A stretch of DNA of 64,000 nt from Moringa oleifera (taxonomy: Eukaryota; Streptophyta; Magnoliopsida; Brassicales; Moringaceae), in assembly GCA_021397835.1 (NCBI GenBank), contig JAJFZO010000049.1, positions 10,235,001-10,299,000 on the forward strand, written 5' to 3'. How positions within the stretch are numbered: the stretch's first letter is position 1; each line of letters opens with the position of its first letter. The translations under genes and the position numbers were made by a program. Below are positions 51,066 to 63,110 of this stretch, in pieces. The notes beneath the pieces are model-generated. The model worked only from the letters and a program-made list of their open reading frames with translations. It was not told where the DNA came from and ran no database searches.

Positions 51066-53189
51066 CTTATTTATTAAATATGACCCAATTATATGTGAAG
51101 CCTAAGTTTCTATTAAGCCCAACTAAATCTTACACTTAATTAGTTATGAGTCCCAATGAGTTGCTAAACTAAATGAATTGTTAAGTCCATTTAATGGTTA
51201 GACTTAATTATATATTAAGACCAATTATTTTAATTTTTTTTGCCCAAAACATCTGTTATGTATAATTTGTTCTCAAACCTAATATTTTTTTATTCTTAAG
51301 CCTAATAATATATTAAGTTAAACCATTTATTAGCACAGTTATATATAAACTAACTGAATTGTTAGGCCGGCTAAACTTTTAAGTCCAATTAATTTCTAGG
51401 CTTGATTATACATTAGGTCCAATTATTTTTCAGGTCCAACAAATTTTTCGTCCTAATGAATAAATAATTATTTCGAATTCGCTCTCAAGCCTAATATTTT
51501 GAGCTCATGCATGCTAGATCAATTATCTCTTGGAACTAATAAATTATTTTGCATAATCATATTTTAGACCGAATTAGTTATTAAGCCTTTTTCATTTTTA
51601 TCCCAATAATTTATTAGTTCCAATTATACATTAAGCTGAAATTTTTATTAGGTTCAAATAAATCTTAAACCTAGCTAATTATTAGGTGAACTAAAACTTT
51701 ATGTCAATTAATTATTAGAATTAGTTAATTGTTAAACTCAACTAATTGTTAGGTTAAACTAATTATTAGCCTCAATTATTTATTCTCAGTGTAATTATTT
51801 CTTGAGTTCAAGCACTAAAAAGTACAATAATTATTCGATCTAATAAATATTAATCATAATTAATTATTAGGTTTGGGTTAATGCACCCTAGACTAAATTA
51901 CATATAAGTCCAAATTATTTATTAAGCTTAATTCTCAAATACAATTAATTATTTTAATCAATTAATTGCTCGATCAAATTATATATACTAAGCACAATTT
52001 TTTCTTAAACCTAATCAAATCTTAGACCTAATTAGTTTTTAGGTATAATCAAATTAATTTTTAGATCAATTAAATTATTAATTTGATTCTTATTATATTT
52101 TACACTCAATTCATTTCACAGCAAAATAAACTCAATTCATGCACGCTACGTCCACATTTATCTTAAGCCCAACTAAATATTAGATCCAAATATTTATTAG
52201 TCTCTTTTTGTTCTTACACCCAGCTATAGATGAAGCTCAATTATTTAGTAAATCTAATTTTTCATAAGGCTCAATTAAATATTTGATTTAATTAATTATT
52301 AGTCACAATTAAATCTTCTATCTAATTGATTATTCGATTCAAATAATTGTTAGGTTTAATTAATTATTTAGATATTTAATTATTGAGATCAATTACATCT
52401 TAAGCCAAAATATATTTTAGACGTGCATATTTATTAAGTCTAATTATGTATAAAATTATAATTTCAATGAAGCCAAATTAAATATTAAGCTTAACTAATT
52501 CTTATGCAGAATTAAATCTTGAGTTTGATTAATTAGTAAATTTAATTAAATTCTTATGTCTAATTATTCACTAGGTCCAATTAATTATTAAGCTTAATTA
52601 TATCTTAGGTTTACTATTTTATTAGGGCTAATTTTATATTAAGTTTAATTATTTATTAAGCTCAATTATATACTAAACTCATTTTTTTTACTAAACTTAA
52701 TTAAATTTTAAGCTCAATTAATTATTTAACCCAATGAATTGTTAGGTCTAATTAGTTATTAAACCAAATCAAGGATGAAGTTGAACTTTTTATCAGACTT
52801 AATTAAATCTTAGGCCTAATTCATTATTTGGCAGAATAAATTATTTAGTCCAATTAACTGTAATGTTAAATTATATTATAGGACCAATTATTTGCAGCAC
52901 AATTAATTCTTAGACCCCATTGATATAAGTTCAGTTAAATTTGCTTTAAGTTGAAGTATAACTTAGTTTTATACACAATAAACCCAATTAATCTTAGGAG
53001 CAATCATTTATTATCAGGGCTAATTATCTAATGGACTTAATATTTATACATCTCATATATCTTAAGTCCAATTATAATGTGATTCTAATTATATCTTAGC
53101 TCACTTTGTTTCTAAGCCCAATTATGAGCTCAATTATATCTTAAATCTAATTAATTATTAGATGTAATTATATCTTATGCTTAGTTATC
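51066..53189 (+). repeat. 17-bp satellite array, plus orientation
   Basis: The array is a mosaic. About 51290-51520 is homologous to 18790-19070, and from about 51960 it matches 43.86-45.0 kb. It contains CATGCATGCTAG near 51507. Confidence 0.8.
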
Positions 53190-53615
53190 ATGCTCATCAT
53201 TAGGCCCATGACCCACATTTACAACTTAGCCAGTTTATTAATAAGGTCAAGCTAGGCCATTCATTTGACTAATGGATTAGGTCGTGGGCTTGAAATTTTG
53301 ATGTGAGCCACTTGATGAATCGACTCCTTAACTTTAATCATTGATCACATTTGGGTCAGCTCATTAATATCAATAAATGAGTTATATTTGGATCAACCTA
53401 TTAAGTTCAACAAATCATTAATAAGTTTTATTTTCGTAGGTATAATTAAGTTAGTTTACAATCATTATTTGTCAAACATTAAAAAAGAGTCTGACACTTT
53501 TTATAATTTAAACACTTATATATTTGAAGGATTTCAATTTTATAAATAAAAAAATACGAAATAATACAAGATTGAAAGAAATGACAAAATGATTAGCAAA
53601 TATCAACATATATCT
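53190..53615 (+). mobile_element. element E copy 5 (3'-truncated)
   Basis: It retains the 5' part (TTTACAACTTAGCCAGTTTA, then TTGAAATTTTGATGTGAGCC) and the hairpin region at 53470-53496 (right arm TCTGACA, one mismatch). TGA near 53590 interrupts the frame open in copy 1. It breaks off at AACATATATCTTCG, where array monomers equivalent to about 4.36 kb begin. Confidence 0.5.
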
Positions 53616-55325
53616 TCGCCCCTATTTCTTAGATCAAATTATATATTAAGCTTAATTTTTTTTATAAGGCCCAATTAAATCATGGCCTAACTATTCTTCT
53701 TACATTATTAAATCTTAGGTTGAATTAATTGTTAGGTCCAATTAATTAGTAGATTCAATTTCATGTTAGGCCTATTTATTTATTAGACATAATTAATTAT
53801 TAAGTTTAATTAATTATTAATTTTAATTACATATTTGATCTAATTAATATTAGATCCAATTAATTCTATGCCGAATTAACAAATACTGGGATCAATTAAT
53901 TATTATTGTCAATTGTATTTTAAGTTCAATTATAATTTAGATCCAATTATATCCCAAGCTGAATTTATTTTTAGGCCCAATTTATGTAATTAGTTCTATG
54001 CCTAATTGTATATTAAGCCTAGTTAAATCTTAAACTCATTAAATTTTAGGTCAATTTATTTATTAATCTCATTTGGTCCATAGAATCAATCATAGATCAA
54101 GCAAAATTATTTCTTAAGCCTAACTACATATTAAGATAAATTTTTTGTTAGGGGTCAGTTTAATTTTAACTCCAATTATATTTTAGTTCCAATTATTTAT
54201 TAGTTTTATTTCATTTTTATATCCAATAATAAACCTATTAGATGTAATTATATATTAAATTTAATTTTTATTAGGCTCAATTAAATCTCATTCTCAATTG
54301 ATTCTTAATCAAAATTAAATTATGTATCCAATTAATTATGAAGCGCAATTAATTGTTAGGTCACTAATTTTTAAGATAAATGATATATCAAGCCCAATAA
54401 TGTCTTAGATCCAATTAAATAGTGGGCTCAAATATATTTTAGACATAATAATTAAGCCTATTTGTTTATTAAGCCAAATTAATTATTAGGTCTAACTAAA
54501 TCTTAAGCAAAATTAAATTTTAGGGTTAATAAATTATTAGATTCAATTAATTGTTTGTCATAATTGTTGGCCACATTCAATAAACTATTATACTTAATTA
54601 CATCTTAGGTCTAATATTTTATTAGACTCGATTATGTATTAAACCTGATTATTTATTGAGCTTAATTATATATTAAACCAAATTTTTTATTAACTTAAAA
54701 TTTTTAATTAAAGGCTCAATTAATTATTTGACCCAACGAATTATTAGGTTCAATTAATTGTTTTGCTAAATTATTCTCAATCATTTAATAAGCTCATTCA
54801 TTCTTAGGTCTATTTATTGAATGCAATTAATTCTTAAGAATTATTAAATTTTATGCTTAATTGAGTATTCGCTCAAATTAATTATTAAACTCAATTACAT
54901 CATATACATAATTAGTTGTAGAGCCCTTTTCATTCTTAAGCTCAATTAATTATTAAATATAATTGATTGTTGGGCTTGATTAATTAGGTTCAATTATTTT
55001 TAAGTCACAATTATATATTAAGTTCAATCATCATTTTAGGTCTAATTATATCTAGCCTGAAATAGTTATCGAACCCAATTATTTATTGGGCTCATGTATG
55101 CCCAATTAGTTATTAGGCACAGTTATATCTCAATATCGATCAATTGTTGGACCCAACATTATTTTTGATATAAAATATTTATTTCACTTATTTCATTCTA
55201 AGGCTCAACTATCTTAAATTATATTATTTGTTAAGTCTAATTATATTTTAGATTCAAATAGTTATTGGATCCATTTTTATCTTAAGTCCGATTATATTTT
55301 AAGGTATATTCAGGCTATACAAGTT
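53616..55325 (+). repeat. 17-bp satellite array, plus orientation
   Basis: Monomers start at the part equivalent to 4.36 kb, not directly after element E, so about 0.5 kb is missing. Near 54815 there is another jump, to the part equivalent to 25.24 or 29.62 kb. It ends in GGTATATTCAGGCTATAC, where telomere-like repeats begin. Confidence 0.8.
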
Positions 55326-55975
55326 AATTGGATGCCCTAAATCCATAATCCCAAATACTAAACCCTAATTCCTCTACCCTAGCCCATAAATCCCACATCT
55401 TAAAACATAAACACTAATAGCTAAACCTTAAGCTTTGAATCATAAGTCCTATCCTAAAACACTAACCTCAAAACCCTTAAAAAAATGGCAAAATCAAAAA
55501 CCCTAAACCCTAACTCCCAAACCCCTAAACCCTAGCTTTTAGATCATAAACTTTATAGCCAAAATTATAAACCGCAAACTCTAAGCTGTCGGTCATAGCC
55601 CCTAAGCTCAAAAACCAAAAGAGTAACCTCTAGCCCTTAAACTCTTAACAATAATCCCAAATTGCTAAACCTTAAAACCCTAAACCATAAACCACCCAGT
55701 ACTACAAACATGAAATCCTAACCAATAAACTATCAACCTTAAAGCATAACCCCTAACCTCGATCCCATAACCTTTAAACCCTAAACAACCTTAAAACCTT
55801 AACCTAAAAGCGTAAACCTTAACACCTAACCTTTGAATCCTAAACCCAAATGCCTAAACCGTTACCGCTAAGTTCTAAACTCTAAACAATAACTCTCAAG
55901 CTATAAACCCAAACCCCTAATAACTTAACCCTAAATCCTAAATACTAACCCTCAGACTCTAAACCCTTACTCGTA
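55326..55975 (+). repeat. telomere-like block T4, C-strand half
   Basis: Degenerate CCCTAAA repeats, colinear with the second part of block T3 from about 46700 onwards (shared TCATAAGTCCTATCCTAAAA near 55440 and its counterpart near 46820). The first 400 bp of T3 are missing. The C half meets the G half near 55965-55985 at TACTCGTAGAGTTTCGAGG, homologous to the T3 junction. Confidence 0.9.
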
Positions 55976-57015
55976 GAGTTTCGAGGTTAGTGTTTGGGAT
56001 AGGGGTTTAAATCATAGGGTTAGGGATTTAGTATTTTTGGGTTATGGGTTAGGTGTTAAACTTTAGGGGTTAAGGAATAGGTTTTAGAGTTAGGGTTTAT
56101 AGTTCACGGTTTATTATTATGGTTTATGGTTTAAAGTTTAAGGTTTAGAGGTTAGAATTTATACTTTAAGGTTTGTAGATTATGTTTACGTGTTTGGTCT
56201 AGGGTTTAGTGTTTGGAGTTTAAGAGTTAGTGATTAAAGGTTTGGGGTTAAGGTTTAGGTTTAGCCTTTATACATATGGGTTAGCTGTTAATGTTTTAGG
56301 GTTAAAGGTTATGATTTAATGATCCACGTTTAGGATTTAGGTTAGAGAGACAGTTTAGGTTTAAGGTTTAGCATTTTGGGCTTATGTTTTAGATTTTAAG
56401 GTTTTGGGTTTAAGGTTTTAAATTTTAAGTTTTAAGGTTTAGGGGTTAAGGTTCTAAATTTTAGAGTTTAGGGTTAAAATTTTAAAATTTAAGGTTTATG
56501 AGTTGAGGGTAAGGGGTTAGTGTTACAGGGTTAGGAGTTTAGGGTGTGGGGTTTGCAATTTTAGGTTTAGAGTTTAGGGATTACAAGATATGATTTAGGG
56601 TTTAAAATTTAGGGATTAAGATCTTAAGGTTTTGGATGTAAGGTGTAAAGGTTAGGTTTTGGGGCTTAGTTTTAACGTTTAAGGCCTAAGGTTAGAGTTT
56701 CACATTTAGGATGGTGTGTTTAGTGGTTAGGTTTAATATTTAAGGGTTCCAAGTTAGGGTTTTAGGTGTCAGGTGTAGCATTTAGGGTTTTGAGTTCATG
56801 TGTGAAAGTTTAAGGTTAAGGTTTAGAGTTAAGTTTTAATTTTGGATATTAGGGTTAGGCTATAAGGTTAGGAGTTAAGATGGAGGGTTTTGGGTTAGGC
56901 TTTATGGTTTAGTGCTTGGCTTAAGGCTTAGAGCGTATAGAGCCCATTGGTTAGGACATAGGGTTAAGGGTTCATGTACTAGGGATTAAAGTTTTGTGTT
57001 TAGGGATTAGGCTTA
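55976..57015 (-). repeat. telomere-like block T4, G-strand half (most complete)
   Basis: About 1 kb of degenerate TTTAGGG repeats. The first part is colinear with T3 (47.30-48.07 kb) and the last part with T2 (40.16-40.42 kb), so this is the reference copy. It ends at TAGGGATTAGGCTTAGGATC, where minus monomers start. Confidence 0.9.
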
Positions 57016-60000
57016 GGATCGTACCTAAATTATAATTGAACTTAACATTCAATTGAGCATAATAACCGATTGGACCTAATATTTATTGATTGGTCTCAAA
57101 AATTAATTGGATCTAATGAATAATTAAATTCAATGTGTAGTTAAGCCTAATAATTAATTTGAGCTAACAATTGATGAGGTGTATCAATTGATTAGGCCAA
57201 ATAATTAACTAAGCGTAGAATTTAATTATATTTATTAATAAATTAATTGAGTCTAATATATAATCATGCCTACTAAAATATTAGATCTAAGATTAATTGA
57301 GCCTAATAATTTATTGAACCTAGCAAATAATTAGGCATAAAATTTAATTCAATTTAAAATTAGTTTGGTTTAGTTGAAAGTGTAGCTTTACAAATAATTG
57401 GTTATAATAAGTAATTTGGCCTAAAAGATATTAAATCTCAGTAAAATAATTCGATCTAAGATATAATTGAGCTTGAGATATAAATGAGTCTAACAATTAA
57501 TAAGGTAATAATTAGTTAAGCCTAACAATTAATTAATCTTAATAATTAATTAGGCTCAAGATTTAACTAGAACTAAAAATTATTGGACCTAAAATTTTAT
57601 TGAGTTTAATAAAAATTTAGGCTCAATCTATAATTAGATAAGTGACACCAATAAACAATTGGTCCTAAAATATAGTTAACTGAGTTTAAGATTTAATTAA
57701 GTAAGAGATATAATTGGATGTAGTGTGCATGAGCCTTGTACATAGTTAAACTTAAGAATTTATTGAGTTTAAGATGTAATTAAGTCCAAACTATAATTGA
57801 ATTTATGATATGACTGAGCCTAATAACTAATTAGGCTTAATAATTATTATTAAGTCCAAAAATTAGTTGGATCTAATATTTAATCGAGTCTAGTATGTAA
57901 TTGAGGTTAACAATTAATTGGACCTAGCGATTCTTTGAGTGTAATAATCAACTAAGCTTATATTTGATTAGGTTTCATAAAAAAAAAAAGAGTTTACTAT
58001 ATAATTTGACCTAATAACTAATTGAGTCTAATAATTCATTGGAGATAACAATTACTTCGGCTTAATAATTAATTATGCCTAAAATTTAATTGGGCCATAT
58101 AGAAAACCTAGTCATTCTATAATTGAGCCAATGAGATGTGAGGTGGAAGGCATAATTGTAGCTGTTAAATAATTTGGTCGAATTTATTTGGTTAACGTCT
58201 AATAATTTGACATATAATTCGGTCTAATAAATAATATCACTTAATATGTAATTAAATCTATAAATAATTAGATTTGAAATTTAATTAGGCTTAAAAAACT
58301 AAACATATAATATAATTAGGTGTACAATATTAAAGGCTAAATATAATTGGGATTGAAATATAATTGGATATAATAAATAATTTGGCTAATACATAACTAG
58401 GTCTAGCATGCATTAGTCCAAGCATAATTGGACCTGACATTTAATAGGCCTAATTATTAATTAGGCTTATTATCCTTGAACCAAATAAATAAGTGGCTTA
58501 AAAATGACTTTAAACTATCATAAGTTAATTAGTCCTATTAATTGAACACAAAAAAATAATTGGCTCACATACGTGATTAAGCTTAATAATTATATGCACT
58601 CAAACAATTCATTGGATGTTGCAATTCATTAAGTCTAATAGTTAATTGGGCTCAAAATTTAATTGGGGTTAATGCTTTTGTGTAAAATATAATTTGACCA
58701 TGAAAATATTTGAATTTAATACAAAAATAAGTCAGATCATGAAATAGGCTAACCAATAGCTAGGTCTAAGATGTAATTGATCTAATAATTAATTGGACAT
58801 AGTAATAATTGTACTCAATAACTAGTTAGGCCTAAGATTTAATTGAGCCTAATAAAAAATTAAACTTAATATATAATCGTACTAAATAATTGGGCCTAAC
58901 AACGAAGTAGGCTTAATGTATAATTGATCTCAAATATAATTAGATCCAATAAATATTTGGACGCAAGAATAAATTAGGCTTAAGATACAGGTATACTCAA
59001 ATTATAATTGGATAAAGATATAATTAGATCTTATAGACTAAGAACGAAATGAGTTTCATAAATAATTGAGCTTAATATGTAATTGAGAGTTTAACAATTA
59101 AATTAACCAAATAATTCACTAGGCTTAATATATAATTAAGCTTAATATGTGATTGGGCTTAATAAAATCTTTTACCTAAGATGTAATATTTGCCTAGTAA
59201 TTAATTAGACTTAATGGCCTAACTATTAAGTGAGTCCAATAATTGATTGAACTTAAGGTTTAATTCCACCTAAGAATTTGTTGGGCTTAATATCTAATTA
59301 AGCCTAATAAAATTTTTTGAGTGAATACTTAATTAGGCTTGATGAATAATTGGGCTTAATTTATAATGGGTTTAAGAATAGAATAAGTTTAATACATAAT
59401 TCGATCTAAAATATAATTGGGCTTAAAATATAATTGAATGTAGCGTTGATCATGAACCCAATATGTCATTGAGCCTAGGAGTAAATTGAGTTCAATATAT
59501 GAGTGAACCCAAATTACAATTGAACATGAGATGTAATTCAACAATATAGTTAATTAGGCTCAATATTTTTCAATTGAGTTTAAAAATTAGTTGGATCGAA
59601 TATTTAATTGAATCAAATATATAATTAAAATTAATAAATAATTGGATCTATCAATTCATTGAGCTTGATAATTAATTAAGTTATAATTTGATTTGGTCTA
59701 ATAAAATATGTGCTTAATATCTAACGTGGCCTAGTAATGAATTATTGTTAGTATATTGTTGGGCCTAAGAGTAGGAATTACCCAATAAATAATTAGACCT
59801 AAGATTAGTTAAGTCAAACAATTAATTGGACCCAATAATCAATCGTAGCCTAAGATTTAATTGTGCATGAGAATTAGATGGGCTTAGGATTTAATTGCGT
59901 TATAGGAATTAAGCTTGAACATAAGATGCAGTTGTGTTGAAGATATAATTATGCCTATTAATTAATTAGGATGCATCAATTGACTAATTTGCTAGAGCTT

Positions 60001-60351
60001 AAGAAATAGTTCAACATATAATTGAACTTAATAAAGATTAAGTCAAAAATATAATTAGATTTCAAATTAATTAAGTTTAAAAAACTAGAAATATATAATT
60101 AGGCCTGATATATAATGGAGCCTATGATATATTGGATTCAATATAATTGAATTTGAGATATAATTGAGTTTAATAAATAATTCAACTTAATATATAACTG
60201 GACCTAGTATGCATTAACCTAAATATATTTAGACATGATATTTATTGAGTTTAATAATTAATTGGGCTTATCATTATGAACCCAAGAAACAAGTTTGCTT
60301 AGGAGCAAATTGGGCCTAAGAATTGATTAAGCATAAAAATAATTGAGCTTG
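57016..60351 (-). repeat. 17-bp satellite array, minus orientation (most complete)
   Basis: Monomers run from the telomere-like block to the spacer. The start matches 40.42 kb, the part near 57400 matches 30.31 kb and the part near 58090 matches 12.60 kb, which makes it the best reference for variant order. ATGTCATTGAGCC near 59462 marks the type L lineage. Confidence 0.85.
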
Positions 60352-60828
60352 TAAGAATATTAGGTCATAAATATGTATCATTATTAGCTTTGCAATTTAT
60401 AATTTAAAACAAATAAACTTTAAGAGCTAATTAAATAGGAATTTTGTAAAGTAAGAGTGGGACAATATTTATGAAAACCATATTTGAGTCTTTCTTTCAT
60501 AATTTTAAAATATTAAGAGAACAAATTTTAAATACAAATTAAATTAAATTATATCTCAAGTTTAAAAGGACTAACTCACTGATACACTAATAGCAAGCTA
60601 ACCAATGAACAACTCCGTTTAACAAAATAGAAAATAAAAAATGAACCATGGTTTACAATGCCTAATTTTAAGAATTTAAATGATATTTTGGAGATCAATG
60701 GATTAGTGAAAAAGTTTAGTCAAATATTACAATATTTCTTTTTATATACTTATTCTCTCATTTGATTGAAAGATAATATCAAAATTATTTAATTTTAAAA
60801 TTTAATTATACTTCATAAATTTGAAGTC
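60352..60828 (+). repeat. spacer copy S8 (type L, 3'-truncated)
   Basis: It contains the 300-bp type L segment (about 60361-60665) and the conserved AATTTAAATGATATTTTGGAG part, then stops near ATAAATTTGAAGTCCAATT. The foldback element and 3' half are missing. It joins the plus array at a part equivalent to 35.33 kb, where both sides carry AATTTGAAG-like sequence. Confidence 0.75.
60361..60665. mobile_element. type L insertion of about 300 bp, S8 copy
   Basis: It is full length compared with 7071-7373 (TTAGCTTTGCAATTTATAAT near 60386, GGTTTACAATGCCTAATTTT near 60649). It has no coding capacity and no visible terminal repeats. Confidence 0.45.
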
Positions 60829-62295
60829 CAATTAATTCTTGGGTTTAGGAGCAATAAGTATAATTACTTATTAGACCCAATAAATAATTACATATTTCAT
60901 CATATCTTTGAAGTAAGTTTGATCATAGCTTTGCCAATTCTTTATTAAGTTAGATTACACATCGAATTATTTGTTGGGCATATGCATGTTAGCCTCATTT
61001 TTTATCCCACTAATAGGCCCAATTATATTTATGCACTAATTATTTCTTAGGTCTAATTATATGTTAAACACAAGTTTTTATAATATCCAAATAATTCTGA
61101 GAGATTAAATTTTTGGCTCAATATTAAGTCAGTTTTGATACCCAAATAAAATAAAATAAAATCTTATACCCAATTATTTATTGGACTGATTTAGTTCTTA
61201 CACCCAATTACATATTAAAGTCAATTATTCATCACGTCAAATTATACATTAAGCCTAATTGTTTTATCATATTCAATTGCATATTTGATCCATTTCATAA
61301 CATAATAGACCCAATTTTTGCAAGCTATGTCCATATTTATCTTAAATGCAACTAAATATTGGACCTAATTATATTTTAGATTCAAATATTTATTAATCTC
61401 ATTTCGTTCTTATACCCAACTATATAATAAGCTCAGTTATTTACTAAGTCTAATTATATATTAATCTAATTTTTTGTTAAGCTCAATTAAATATTCAATT
61501 CAATTAATTATTAGTCACAATTAAATCTTTGGTCCAATTAACTATTGTGCTCAACTACACCTTAAGTCAAATTATATTTTAGACATGTGTATTTATTAAG
61601 TCAAATTATATATAAAATTATAATTTTTTTGAAGCCAAATTAAACATTAGTTTCAACTAATTCTTATGTAGAATTAAATCTTAGGCCTGATAATTAATAG
61701 ATTTAATTAAATTGTTATGTCTAATTATTTACTAGATCTAATTAATTGTTAAGCTCAATTATATCTTAGGTTCATTATTTTATTTGGCCCAACTTTATAT
61801 TAAACCTAATTATTTATTAAACTCGATATGTAGTAAGCTCTTTTTTATTAAATTTAATTAAATTTTAGGGTCAATTAATTATTTGACCCAATGAATTGTT
61901 AAGTCTAATTAGTTGTTAGACCTAATTACGAAAAAAAACTCAATTTTTATTAGACTCAATTAAATCTTAGGCCTAATTCATTATTTGGCAAAATGAATTT
62001 TTAGTCTAATTAAATGTAATGTTAAGTTACATTGTATGCCCAATTATTTGAGGTACAATTAATTCTTAGACCCAATTAATATAAGTTAAATGAAATTTGC
62101 TTATAGGCTGAATAATTTCTTAGTTTCATACACAATAGACCCAATTAATCTTAGGTCCTATTATTTATTATCATGGCTAATTATCTAATGGAGCCAATTA
62201 CTTATATACCTCATTTATCATGAGTCCAATTATAATTTGAATCTTATTATATCTTAGCTAAGTTTGTTTCTAAATTCAATAATTATATTTTATGC
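60829..62295 (+). repeat. 17-bp satellite array, plus orientation
   Basis: The array starts at the part equivalent to about 35.33 kb and runs to element E. The A-tract landmark appears here as an AAAAT-type repeat at 61144-61162. Confidence 0.8.
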
Positions 62296-63110
62296 TTAAT
62301 TATCACTCCCATCGTTTATGGCCAATCGTTTATTAATAAGGTGGAGCTGGTTCATTTATTTGAATAATGGATTGGTTCATGGGTTTGAAATTTTGAAGCG
62401 GATTACCCAATGAACTGATCCATTAAGGTTAATCATTAGGTCACAATCGAATCGTATTTAGATTAGTCCATTAGAATTAAAAATGGGATAGATTTGGGTC
62501 AGCCCATTAATATCAATAAATGGATTATATTTAGATTAACCTTTTGAGGTTAACAAATCTCATATCTAAGTTTACTTAATTAAATTATTAATAGATTTTA
62601 CTTTTGTAGGCGTAATTAAGTTGCTTTACAATCATTATTTATTAAACACAAGAAAAAGTTTGATACATTTCATAATTGAAACACATACATGCTTGAAAGA
62701 TTTGAATTTAGTGAATAAAAACAATGGGAAACAATGTCACATTAGAAAGAAAATAATAAAACAGTTAGCAAATATCAACATATGTTAAACTAAATTTAAT
62801 AATAGATATAAGTTTACGTATTCTTTAAGGATGTACTTATTTGGATAATAAAATTGAAAAATATAGATGATTGACAAGTGAGAAGGTTTTAACTTAGTTG
62901 GAATGTACTTATCTTATATTGATACATCAATTTCTCAAAATCATATTTATGTAATTAAATATAATTATTTGTTTAATATTATGTACAAATAGTTTTTTAT
63001 ATTATCTACTTTAAAAATAACAAGCACTATAATTTATAAAATATTAAGTTATATGTGTATAAAATATAATAAATCCCATTTAAGACTCAGGTAATTCTCT
63101 TATTATTATG
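62296..63110 (+). mobile_element. element E copy 6 (near full length)
   Basis: It is colinear with 36.79-37.60 kb, including the A+T-rich 3' third (TTGGATAATAAAATTGAAAA near 62843). The hairpin arms are TATTAAA and TTTGATA at 62639-62664; one base pair differs on both sides from copies 1 and 4 so that pairing is kept. No open frame is present. Confidence 0.5.
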
